From the NCBI RefSeq assembly GCF_001870225.1, contig NZ_CP017675.1, positions 484,776-534,901 of the forward strand: a DNA stretch of 50,126 nt, written 5' to 3'. This document shows positions 42,615-50,126 of the stretch, piece by piece (position 1 is the stretch's first letter; every line of letters begins with the position of its first letter). The notes beneath the pieces are model-generated. The model was not told the origin of the DNA. It saw only the letters and a program-made list of their open reading frames with translations, and ran no database searches. Origin of the DNA: Gloeomargarita lithophora Alchichica-D10 (GTDB lineage Bacteria > Cyanobacteriota > Cyanobacteriia > Gloeomargaritales > Gloeomargaritaceae). The position numbers were made by a program, and so were the translations under genes.

Positions 42615-43265
42615 TTAACCCGTCGCCAAGGTGTCCAATTTGGCACGCACGGCCTGAATGTCCTGCCACATCAGCCATTTGGGACTGCCCACCTCCCGGG
42701 ACGGGTTCCGTAGCAGATAGGCGGGATGCAACACCGGCATACAGTCATAGCCCTCCCAGGTGAACCACTGCCCCCGAATTTTGGTAATCCCCCGTTTTTC
42801 GCCCAAAATCGCCTGCACCGCCACCGCTCCGGTGAGTAAAATTACCTGTGGCTGGACGAAACGAATTTGCGCCAGCAGGTAGGGTTTACAGGCGGCAATT
42901 TCGCTGGGTTCCGGGTTGCGATTCTTCGGTGGACGGCATTTGACCACGTTGCAGATATAGACATCCCGTTCAGAATCAAAATTGACGGCGGCCAAAATTT
43001 TATCCAATAACTGCCCCGCCCGTCCCACAAACGGCAAACCGGTTTCGTCCTCCTGTTGCCCCGGCCCTTCACCGATGATCATCAGGGATGCCTGGGGGTT
43101 GCCCCGACTGACCACCACCTGGGTACGGGTATGGGCTAGATCGCATTTTTGACAGGTTTGACAAACGGCGGTTAATTGCTCCAGATTGTCATAGGTTCCG
43201 GGCGGGTCGGGTACCGCTGGCGGCGCATCAGGAATGAATTGAAACAAATCCATTTGTTCCGCCAT
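42615..43265 (-). CDS. Uracil-DNA glycosylase, family 4 (4Fe-4S)
   Basis: A protein of 216 residues. Removes uracil from DNA. Cluster ligands C38 and C41 (CQKC) near the N-terminus and two further Cys in VVKCRPPKNRNP and IAACKPYL. Active-site loop GEGPGQQEDETGLPFVGRAG and the DNA-binding HPAYLLRNP are standard for family 4. The N-terminal 20 residues are proline-rich. It starts 13 bases after the MscS gene stop, so the two are probably co-transcribed. Confidence 0.93.
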   Translation of the reverse strand: MAEQMDLFQFIPDAPPAVPDPPGTYDNLEQLTAVCQTCQKCDLAHTRTQVVVSRGNPQASLMIIGEGPGQQEDETGLPFVGRAGQLLDKILAAVNFDSERDVYICNVVKCRPPKNRNPEPSEIAACKPYLLAQIRFVQPQVILLTGAVAVQAILGEKRGITKIRGQWFTWEGYDCMPVLHPAYLLRNPSREVGSPKWLMWQDIQAVRAKLDTLATG

Positions 43266-43278
43266 CAGCCTGCCCCGA

Positions 43279-44916
43279 TTAGGCTAAATTATTCAATTCT
43301 TTTTGCCCATTCGGCACCGGTTCGTTGGCTTTTGGTGCCCAATGGTGCATCATTTGTTCCAATCCCGAAATATGCACATCCCGCTGGGGAAAAGGAATGG
43401 CAATGTCATGTTTGGCGAGACTTTCGACTACTCGATAATACAGGTCACTTTTGATCCGATACTGCTCTCTCGGTTCACAAATCCACACCAACAGGTCAAA
43501 CATGATCGCACTATCGCCAAAATTCACCAACCACACCTGGGGGGCGGGATTGGCCAACACGTCGGGATGACGGCGAGCCGCCTCCAGCAGCGCCGTCCGC
43601 ACCGTTTCCACCGGCGAACCGTAGGCCACCCCCACCGGGATATGCAGGCGGGACACCGGATTGCCCAAACTCCAGTTGATCACCTGGTTATCCACAAAGC
43701 GGGAATTGGGGACAATGATAGATACCCGATCCAGGGTACGAATTTCCGTAGTCCGGGTGCCGATGCGCTCCACCGTGCCCTGCAAATCCCCCACATTGAT
43801 AAAATCCCCCACCTGGATCGGTCGCTCCAAGGTAATGATCAAACCGCTGACAAAGTTATTGGCCGTATTTTGTAACCCAAACCCGATCCCCACCCCCAGG
43901 ACGCTCGCCAGCAGGGTGAGAGAACTGACATCCAACCCCCAGATTTGCAGGAGGATAATCGAACCCAACAGCACCAGCACATAGCGGGTAAACACCGCCA
44001 CCAACTCCCGCACCCGCTGGTCTGCCCCCGCCATTTGCAGTACCCGGGATTTGAGTACCCCCGCCACCGTCCCCGAAAAAATCCACAGCAGGACAAACAG
44101 CGTCAACAGCACCAACAAATCCAAAACCGAATAGCCCCGTTCCCCCAGGGTAATAATCGAGGTGGTCAGTCCCACAATCAAAGACCGGAATAGATAATAA
44201 CGGCCACTCCGACTCAGGGGAAACAAATCCGTGGTGTAGATAAAGACCGCCAGCCACAGACCACTCTGCACCCCAATAAAGGCCATTTGGCTAATCAGGC
44301 GCAGGGTGCCCTCCAGGTGCGGAGCCGTGGCGTGTACCGTCCGGGTCAGATAGCGCACAAACCACCGCCGCAACCAACCCAATCCCAGATGCCCGACAAC
44401 GGCCAGCCCCAGGGTAATGGCCGTGAAAAGCAAGGCTTGGGAACGGTAGCCAGGGGTACGCTCCTGTTGCGCTTGAATCAAAGCCGTGTCAATGTACCGC
44501 TTCCAGACTTCCGCCTGCACCTGGGGACTGCGTTCTGCGCCCAAGTCCGCACTGGTAATGGTCAACAAATGCTGGTCATTCAACCGGAGCGTCAGTTGGC
44601 CGCTGGTGACATCTTCCACAATGGTCACCGCCGATACCCGATTGCGGTTCAATCCCCGTTGCTCAATTTCTTGAACGAGTACCCGATTCACCGTATCCGC
44701 CCGCTCCACCCCCGTCAGGGTGCCCGAATCCCGCACATCAAACAGGGGACGACCATCCACCACCACCGCCGAAGCCCGCCGGGACAATAATTGGGGCACC
44801 GGGCGCTGCTGTGCCAAAACCGGCCAAGTGGTAAATAGCCACCAGAACCCCACCAATACCAGCAACGTACTGAACCAGCGACGGATGCTCCCCATGTCCC
44901 TCATGCCCAAGTTCAT
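43279..44916 (-). CDS. MscS-family mechanosensitive channel
   Basis: A protein of 545 residues. A signal-like N-terminus (LLVLVGFWWLFTTWPVLAQQ) precedes a periplasmic domain and about five membrane helices. The pore helix and beta domain are clear: LASVLGVGIGFGLQNTANNFVSGLIITLERPIQVGDFINVGDLQGTVERIGTRTTEIRTLDRVSIIVPNS. Releases solutes on hypo-osmotic shock. Alternative ATGs lie at residues 5 and 8. Downstream uracil-DNA glycosylase is on the same transcript by spacing. Confidence 0.92.
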   Translation of the reverse strand: MNLGMRDMGSIRRWFSTLLVLVGFWWLFTTWPVLAQQRPVPQLLSRRASAVVVDGRPLFDVRDSGTLTGVERADTVNRVLVQEIEQRGLNRNRVSAVTIVEDVTSGQLTLRLNDQHLLTITSADLGAERSPQVQAEVWKRYIDTALIQAQQERTPGYRSQALLFTAITLGLAVVGHLGLGWLRRWFVRYLTRTVHATAPHLEGTLRLISQMAFIGVQSGLWLAVFIYTTDLFPLSRSGRYYLFRSLIVGLTTSIITLGERGYSVLDLLVLLTLFVLLWIFSGTVAGVLKSRVLQMAGADQRVRELVAVFTRYVLVLLGSIILLQIWGLDVSSLTLLASVLGVGIGFGLQNTANNFVSGLIITLERPIQVGDFINVGDLQGTVERIGTRTTEIRTLDRVSIIVPNSRFVDNQVINWSLGNPVSRLHIPVGVAYGSPVETVRTALLEAARRHPDVLANPAPQVWLVNFGDSAIMFDLLVWICEPREQYRIKSDLYYRVVESLAKHDIAIPFPQRDVHISGLEQMMHHWAPKANEPVPNGQKELNNLA

Positions 44917-44944
44917 TGCTAGTGTAACCTACTCCGGGTGTAAA

Positions 44945-45793
44945 CTAATTCGGGCAATCCACCGGTATCTCCACCGGGGTAATTGTATAGCTACCATAAT
45001 TACATAAACGGCTGGTTTCCCGACCGAGACCATCCAAAGCCGCCCCAATCCGAGGTTGGGTCTGGGCACCCTCCAAGTCAACACAAAAAAAGTATTCCCC
45101 CAGGGAACGGCGGGTGGGACGGGATTCGATCCGGCTGAGATTGATTTCCGCCTGGGCAAAATGCGCCAAGACCCGCACCAGGGCACCGGGGCGATTGGCC
45201 GGGACGCTAAACGCCAGGGACGTGTGGGTGCCCTCCCGCTGAAAAATCCCTCCCACCACCCAAAACCGGGTGAAATTATCAGCGGCCAAATCCTGCGCCA
45301 GGATGGGTAAATGCCACAACTGCGCCGCCCGGGGTGAAGCAATCGCCGCTGACCCCGCTTCCGGTTGCACATACTGCAATGCCTCACTGGTAGAACGGGT
45401 GGGCAACCAGGGAATATGCGGAAGATGCTCCTCCAACCAGTATTGACATTGACCTAACGCCTGGGGGTGGGAATACACCCGTTGAATCTGGTTAATTTCG
45501 GCACAATGGCTAACCAAGCTGTGCAAAATAGGTAGGATCAGCCCCTGTTGAATGTATAAATCCGGCAACTGCCAGAGCAGGTCAAGGGTGGTGGTGACAC
45601 TCCCCTCCAGGGAATTTTCCACCGGGACAACCCCATAATCGGCGTGACCTTGGGCAACATGGTGCAACACCTGGGCAATGGTACTGGTGGCCAGCCAAGC
45701 GGGCTGAGACCAGCGTTGACCAAAGCAGTGGGCGACCGTCTCGCTGTTGGTGCCAGCCGGGCCGAGGTAGGCAATCCGTGGGTCAGGGGACAT
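44945..45793 (-). CDS. pheA: Prephenate dehydratase
   Basis: A protein of 282 residues. Converts prephenate to phenylpyruvate in phenylalanine synthesis. The catalytic domain starts IAYLGPAGTNSETVA and includes VVPVENSLEGSVTTTLD and NFTRFWVV, with the essential Thr-Arg-Phe. The C-terminal ACT domain shows GALVRVLAHFAQAEINLSRIESRPTRRSLGEYFFCVDLEG for feedback control by phenylalanine. Stand-alone enzyme without chorismate mutase, as usual in cyanobacteria. Confidence 0.95.
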   Translation of the reverse strand: MSPDPRIAYLGPAGTNSETVAHCFGQRWSQPAWLATSTIAQVLHHVAQGHADYGVVPVENSLEGSVTTTLDLLWQLPDLYIQQGLILPILHSLVSHCAEINQIQRVYSHPQALGQCQYWLEEHLPHIPWLPTRSTSEALQYVQPEAGSAAIASPRAAQLWHLPILAQDLAADNFTRFWVVGGIFQREGTHTSLAFSVPANRPGALVRVLAHFAQAEINLSRIESRPTRRSLGEYFFCVDLEGAQTQPRIGAALDGLGRETSRLCNYGSYTITPVEIPVDCPN

Positions 45794-45834
45794 TGGTGTT
45801 AAGATAATTTACAACGTCAGCCATTAGGTATTAA

Positions 45835-46413
45835 ATGTTGGTGCATTTTGCGGCTCAGGAGTCGGTGACCGTGCCCGTGCCGCGCCAACCTATTCCCATT
45901 GAACATTACCTGCGCCAACCCCAGCGTTTGGTTTATGCGATTGCCGACCCCCAACAGGTGGAAGCCTTGGGTGAGCAGGTGTATCGGCTCAAGATGCGCC
46001 CCCGCAATTTTTTCTCATTTACGATCCAGCCGGTGGTGGATATGCGGGTATGGACGGAAGCCTCGAATATCCTGCGGTTGCAGTCCGTGGGCTGTGAGAT
46101 TCGGGGGGTGCCCTACATTGACCGGCGGTTTGGTTTGGATTTAACCGGCAGTTTGCAGGCGGTGCGTTCGTCCCGGTCGTCTTCGCTGGTGGGGCAGGTG
46201 GCTTTGCGGGTGGAAGTGGAGGTGCCCCCGCCCTTGAATATGATGCCCCAAATGCTGGTGGAAGCCGCCGGGGATAGCTTGCTCAGCAGTGTTTTGGGGT
46301 TGATCAAACAACAATTGACCCGGCAACTGATCACCGATTACCAGCAGTGGGTCGCCAGCACTACCCAGGCGCAGGCCAACAATTCTCAGGGCAATTTGGT
46401 TTGGGAAAGCTGA
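45835..46413 (+). CDS. DUF1997-family protein (first)
   Basis: A protein of 192 residues. LRQPQRLVYAIADPQQVEALGEQVYRLKMRPRNFFSFTIQPVVDMRVW and LNMMPQMLVEAAGDSLLSSVLGLIKQQLTRQLITDYQQW are the DUF1997 blocks found across cyanobacteria and plastids. No known function and no membrane helix. It is convergent with rnhB, and the two genes overlap by 28 bp at their 3' ends. Divergent from pheA across 41 bp. Confidence 0.85.
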   Translation: MLVHFAAQESVTVPVPRQPIPIEHYLRQPQRLVYAIADPQQVEALGEQVYRLKMRPRNFFSFTIQPVVDMRVWTEASNILRLQSVGCEIRGVPYIDRRFGLDLTGSLQAVRSSRSSSLVGQVALRVEVEVPPPLNMMPQMLVEAAGDSLLSSVLGLIKQQLTRQLITDYQQWVASTTQAQANNSQGNLVWES

Positions 46414-46979
46414 CAGGGACGAAAAGACAGGCGGTGGATACTGCTCGGCCCGTAGCGTTGTAACGCCAGCCGGTGATTAAGGGTGCCGTAGCCCTTATTG
46501 CAAGCTAAATTATAAACCGGGTATGCCGGTGCCAATTGACAGAGATATTCATCCCGCCAGACTTTAGCCAAAATGCTGGCGGCGGCAATGGAGATTTCGG
46601 TAGCATCGCCCTGGATTACCGCCCGTTGGGGATAGGGCAAATCGGGAATGGCATGGCACCCGTCCACCAGGCAAATATCGGGGGTGAGGGGAATGGCCAT
46701 CACTGCCCGCCGCATGGATAGCAAGGTCGCCTGGAGAATGTTGTAGGTATCAATCTCCTGGGGTTCGGCCCAGGCAATGTGCCACGCCAGAGCCAGGGCT
46801 TGAATCCGAGGCACCCAGGCTTGCCGTTGTTTTGGTGATAATTGCTTACTTTCCCGCAGTCCCCCCTGCCGTAATTTGGCCATGCCCGCCCCATCCAGAA
46901 CCACGGCGGCACTCACCACCGGACCACAAAGGGCACCCCGCCCCACCTCATCCACACCTAATTGCAAGTGGGTTACCAT
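46386..46979 (-). CDS. rnhB: Ribonuclease HII
   Basis: A protein of 197 residues from ATG 46979 (a GTG two codons upstream is possible). Cleaves RNA in RNA-DNA hybrids and single ribonucleotides in DNA. LGVDEVGRGALCGPVV carries catalytic Asp10 and Glu11, ICLVDG the third Asp, and ISIAAASILAKVWRDE the rest of the site with a C-terminal Asp-Glu. It lies between two DUF1997 genes, overlapping one and 23 bp from the other. Confidence 0.95.
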   Translation of the reverse strand: MVTHLQLGVDEVGRGALCGPVVSAAVVLDGAGMAKLRQGGLRESKQLSPKQRQAWVPRIQALALAWHIAWAEPQEIDTYNILQATLLSMRRAVMAIPLTPDICLVDGCHAIPDLPYPQRAVIQGDATEISIAAASILAKVWRDEYLCQLAPAYPVYNLACNKGYGTLNHRLALQRYGPSSIHRLSFRPCQLSQTKLP

Positions 46980-47002
46980 GGGCACAACCCAGCGGGTGGT
47001 TT

Positions 47003-47635
47003 ATGGCTGAGTTTACCCCCTTTCACAGCACCTTTAGCGACTGTATGCCCATGTATGCCCCGGCGCAGCGGGTGGGGCAATACCTGGATGCCCACCAGGA
47101 TTGGTTCCAACGCTGTGCCCAGCCGATGCAGGTAGAAGCCCTTGGCAGTACCGGCTATGCCCTGGGGTTGGGGCGATTTGGGGCCTTGGGCTATGAATTG
47201 GAACCCCGGATTGGTTTGGATTTGCTCCCCGCCTCTGCCCAGACCTACGGCATCCGGACTATTTCTGTGCCGGGGTATGCGCCGGAGGAATATCAGGTGG
47301 ATTTTCAGGCCAGTTTGACGCTAGTGGAAACGCCCATATCCCCTGAACTAGCCCTAGAGTTACCCCACCTGACGGTGATGACCCGGGTGGATTGGCATTT
47401 GGATTTGGGGGTGGCGGTGCGTTTTCCCCGCTTTATCAAGGTGTTGCCGGAACCGTTGATCCAACGCACGGGGGATAGCTTGTTGGGGCAGATTGTGCGC
47501 CAAATTTCCCGCCGGTTGACCCGCCGGGTGCAGGAGGATTTTCACCAAACCCAGGAATTACCCATGCCCCGCCCGGTGCATCAATTTCGCTGGCGCCGCC
47601 ACCGCCAACCCGGGGGCAACCAACGGGTCTGTTGA
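47003..47635 (+). CDS. DUF1997-family protein (second)
   Basis: A protein of 210 residues from ATG 47003; the longer frame upstream lies inside rnhB and is rejected. FHSTFSDCMPMYAPAQRVGQYLDAHQDWFQRCAQPMQVEALGSTGYALGLGRFGALGYELEP and TGDSLLGQIVRQISRRLTRRVQEDFH are the DUF1997 blocks. Paralogue of the gene at 45835 with little identity, so an old duplication. The C-terminus is very basic (FRWRRHRQPGGNQRVC). Confidence 0.8.
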   Translation: MAEFTPFHSTFSDCMPMYAPAQRVGQYLDAHQDWFQRCAQPMQVEALGSTGYALGLGRFGALGYELEPRIGLDLLPASAQTYGIRTISVPGYAPEEYQVDFQASLTLVETPISPELALELPHLTVMTRVDWHLDLGVAVRFPRFIKVLPEPLIQRTGDSLLGQIVRQISRRLTRRVQEDFHQTQELPMPRPVHQFRWRRHRQPGGNQRVC

Positions 47636-47660
47636 ACCGCCTGCTGGATTTCGGGATGGT

Positions 47661-49874
47661 TTAGGGACTGGGAGCCGGGGGGCGCAGGGTCAAGGAATTC
47701 AAAATCACCCCCAGGGAGCTCCCCGCCATCAATCCAGCCGCCAGCGTAGGGGTCAACGCCCAGCCCCAGGGCAAAAATACCCCCGCTGCCAGGGGAATTG
47801 CAATGACATTGTACAAAAATGCCCAGGCCAGATTCTGGTAAATTTTGGCCAAGGTGCGCCGACTCAGGGTCAAGGCCGCCACCACATCCCGCAGGTTGTT
47901 ATGGATTAGTACAATGCCAGCACTTTCTAAAGCCACTTGGGTGCCCTGCGCCATTGCCATACCGACATGGGCGGCCACCAATGCCGGGGCATCGTTACTG
48001 CCATCTCCCACCACCGCCACCCGTTGGCCTTGATTTTGCCATTGGGTCACCCAGGCGACCTTATCCGCTGGGAATAGTCCCCCCTGCACCTGGTCAGACC
48101 GTAACCCCAGGGTTTGCGCCAGATGTTGGACAACCTCCGGCCGATCCCCACTCAGCACCCGCACCTGGATACCCTGCGCCTGCAATTCCTGAACCACTGC
48201 GGCGGCTTCCGGGCGCACCTGATCCTGTAGGTGCAGTACCCCCACGGGCTTGCCCCCAACCTGGAAGGCCACCACGGTCTGACCCGGTTCTAGGGCAATA
48301 GGTAATGGGTTGTCCATCGGCCACCGCCCCAGGGTCACCGGATAACCATCCACCTGCGCCGTGACCCCCACCCCCGGTTCGAGATGAATCCCGTTAATTT
48401 GCCAGGTGCGCTGGGTGAGCGGGGCAGACTGGCGAATCCCCACCGCCAAAGGATGGGTACTGCCCCATTCCAACTGCGCCGCCAACTGCCAGAGTTCCTG
48501 GGAATTATCTACCACAGGATGCGGGGCGAGTAATTGCACTTGTGCTACTTGGGGGTGCCCTTGGGTGAGGGTGCCGGTTTTATCAAACACCAGCCAATCC
48601 ACCGGTGCCACCTGCTCCAGAATGTCCCCGCCCCGGATCAACAAACCCCGTTGTGCCCCCCGGGTCAAACCCACCAAAATTGCCATCGGGGTCGCCAACC
48701 CCAGCGCACAGGGACAGGCCACCACCAGCACCGCCGTGAGCCGATGCACCGCCACCAGCCAGGGATGTCCCAAATCCGGCCAAAACCAGGGTGCCACCAG
48801 CCCCCAAAACAGCAAGGTCACCCCCGCAATCCCCATCACCCCATAGGTAAACCACCCCGCCACCCGGTCGGCAATCCCCTGCACCGGGGCTTTGCGGGTT
48901 TGGGCGGTCAAAACTAAATGGATAATCTGACCCAAACGGGTGGCTCCCCCAGTGGCCGTAACTTCCACCATTACCGCATCGGTTAAATTCACCGTGCCGC
49001 TATAGACCTGATCCCCCGGTTTTTGGGTCACCGGCAGGGATTCCCCCGTCAGCATCGCCGCATCCACCAGGGTCAGCCCCTCCCGAATCACCCCATCCAC
49101 CGGCAAGGTTTCCCCCGCTTCCACCCGCACCACCTGCCCCACCCGCACCTGGGTCAAGGGCACCTGCTCCCATACCCCCTGGGGAGAAAGTAACCGGGCC
49201 GTGGGGGGTTGGAGTGCCACCAACGACTGTAAGGCTCGTCCCGCCCGCTGCCGTGCCCGCAATTCCAAGGTTTGCCCGACCAACATCAGGGCAACCACCA
49301 TCACCACTTCCTGGAAAAATCGCTCCCATCCCAACTGCGGCCACAGCCAAGCTATGGTGCTGGCAATATAGGCCACCGTTACCCCCAAACCCACCAGGGT
49401 GTACATGGTCGGTGCCCCGGTACGCCAACTTTGCCAACCGGAGATAAGCATTCCCCGCCCCGGCAACAGCAGGGTCACTGTCGCCAAAAGCCACTCCGTC
49501 AGGGGGTGATGCAACCACGGCCAATGGTGATGTCCCCCCGGTAAATGCGCCAACCCAGAAACCAAAAGCAACCCCACCGCCAAAATCAGCTGCCAACTGG
49601 CCTGATTAAGGGATAGAGTCGGCGTGTCCCAAAGGCGATGGGGACGGCTGGGAAACCCTTTTTGGGTAAGAAATTGGGCGAGCTTTTCGGGAATGACCTG
49701 GGTGACATCGCCCAGCACCTGGGCTTGCCGGGTCGCCAAATTCACCGTCACCGCCAGCACCCCCGGATAGGTGCGTAAATGTCGTTCTACCGAGCGCACA
49801 CAGCCGCCGCATTTCATTCCTTGGACATCTAACAAAATATGTTGCGTGGCGGGAAGGCCGCTGGTGATCGTCAT
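47661..49874 (-). CDS. ctaA: Copper-transporting P1B-type ATPase (CtaA/PacS type)
   Basis: A protein of 737 residues. N-terminal heavy-metal domain with GMKCGGCV near residue 19, eight membrane helices, phosphatase loop MLTGESLPVT, ion-binding VACPCALGLATP, phosphorylation site DKTGTLTQGHP, the HP locus STHPLA and the C-terminal YNVIAIPLAAG and MAGSSLGVILNSL that complete the Cu(I) site. The hinge reads GDGSNDAPAL instead of the common GDGINDAPAL. CtaA imports copper at the cytoplasmic membrane and PacS supplies thylakoids; which one this is cannot be settled here. Confidence 0.88.
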   Translation of the reverse strand: MTITSGLPATQHILLDVQGMKCGGCVRSVERHLRTYPGVLAVTVNLATRQAQVLGDVTQVIPEKLAQFLTQKGFPSRPHRLWDTPTLSLNQASWQLILAVGLLLVSGLAHLPGGHHHWPWLHHPLTEWLLATVTLLLPGRGMLISGWQSWRTGAPTMYTLVGLGVTVAYIASTIAWLWPQLGWERFFQEVVMVVALMLVGQTLELRARQRAGRALQSLVALQPPTARLLSPQGVWEQVPLTQVRVGQVVRVEAGETLPVDGVIREGLTLVDAAMLTGESLPVTQKPGDQVYSGTVNLTDAVMVEVTATGGATRLGQIIHLVLTAQTRKAPVQGIADRVAGWFTYGVMGIAGVTLLFWGLVAPWFWPDLGHPWLVAVHRLTAVLVVACPCALGLATPMAILVGLTRGAQRGLLIRGGDILEQVAPVDWLVFDKTGTLTQGHPQVAQVQLLAPHPVVDNSQELWQLAAQLEWGSTHPLAVGIRQSAPLTQRTWQINGIHLEPGVGVTAQVDGYPVTLGRWPMDNPLPIALEPGQTVVAFQVGGKPVGVLHLQDQVRPEAAAVVQELQAQGIQVRVLSGDRPEVVQHLAQTLGLRSDQVQGGLFPADKVAWVTQWQNQGQRVAVVGDGSNDAPALVAAHVGMAMAQGTQVALESAGIVLIHNNLRDVVAALTLSRRTLAKIYQNLAWAFLYNVIAIPLAAGVFLPWGWALTPTLAAGLMAGSSLGVILNSLTLRPPAPSP

Positions 49875-49971
49875 CAGGAATTGCGAAAAATGTTGATCGT
49901 CTCCAGTTTAATGGTTAAAACTAGCGACTGTTCTGGCTTTTTAGAATGAATCCACAAATTATACGAACGAG

Positions 49972-50109
49972 AATAGCACTATGAAATAAGGGGCATCTCT
50001 ACAAATTGCCAATTAGCGGTCGCCGGGGCACCGCCCCCGTAATTGGTTCTGTGGAATTTCTGTATGCCTACGGCACGCAGGCTAACGCAAATCGTGTCAT
50101 ATTGCTATA
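49972..50109 (-). repeat. MITE-like element, diverged copy 3 (138 bp)
   Basis: On the minus strand it starts TATAGCAATATGACACGA, identical to the first 18 bases of the other copies, and ends AGTGCTATT, 7 of 9 matches to the terminal repeat. The interior has the GGGGGCGGTGCCCC stem and GCGACCGCT, plus an extra palindromic repeat (50066-50082) that makes it longer. A nested insertion of the short repeat into the MITE is likely. Confidence 0.7.
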
Positions 50110-50126
50110 TCTCTTTCTCCAAATAT

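Overview
The window is chromosomal DNA of a cyanobacterium. Evidence: a six-gene operon in the order of the Synechocystis slr0144-slr0149 photosystem II assembly cluster, two proteins with a phycobiliprotein-like fold, a CtaA-like copper ATPase, DUF1997 and DUF29 families, and many short dispersed palindromic repeats. GC content looks moderate (mid-50s percent by eye). I saw no frequent HIP1 octamers. The genus cannot be fixed from the sequence alone.

Layout. 1-841: repeat-rich left edge with a 101-bp MITE-like element and an antitoxin-like gene broken by a 14-bp tandem duplication. 842-3814: divergent typA and tgt. 4021-8126: translationally coupled pair (Ig/CARDB-like membrane protein, then an exported TPR protein). 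8414-11985: a small hypothetical gene and the slr0144-0149-type operon (V4R, small protein, phycobiliprotein-like, V4R, 2Fe-2S ferredoxin, phycobiliprotein-like). 12353-14383: APC permease divergent from a DedA protein. 14479-19577: PadR regulator, RND adaptor and RND pump in one operon. 19603-19674: tRNA-Val(CAC).

19663-28252 is the most interesting part: an 8.6-kb integrative element inserted into the 3' end of tRNA-Val, bounded by the 14-bp direct repeat CAGTATCGCCCATA. It carries a P4-type integrase, a winged-helix-like protein, an AlpA-type regulator, a PD-(D/E)XK-like protein, a primase-helicase, a Rad52-like annealing protein with two small companions, and a ribbon-helix-helix regulator beside a bidirectional control region with three operator-like repeats. 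The 3' part of the primase gene holds about 15 copies of a TGTCAC motif in both orientations. They are read in several frames, so selection seems to act on the DNA, and this may be the replication origin. Just outside the right end lie an integrase N-terminal fragment and a 33-bp exact copy of an internal leader sequence, which suggests remains of an older related element.

28822-33051: DUF29 protein, a PhoX phosphatase with a Pho-box-like promoter, and a membrane GTPase. 33399-33921: a DUF559 endonuclease gene enclosed by inverted repeats. 34050-42197: one long leftward operon for sugar metabolism (SDR, GMC oxidoreductase, three tandem DUF29 genes, second GMC oxidoreductase, second SDR, glycogen debranching enzyme). 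42348-42448: second, identical MITE copy. 42615-49874: family 4 uracil-DNA glycosylase, MscS channel, prephenate dehydratase, two DUF1997 proteins around RNase HII, and a copper P-type ATPase. A third, diverged MITE copy ends the window.
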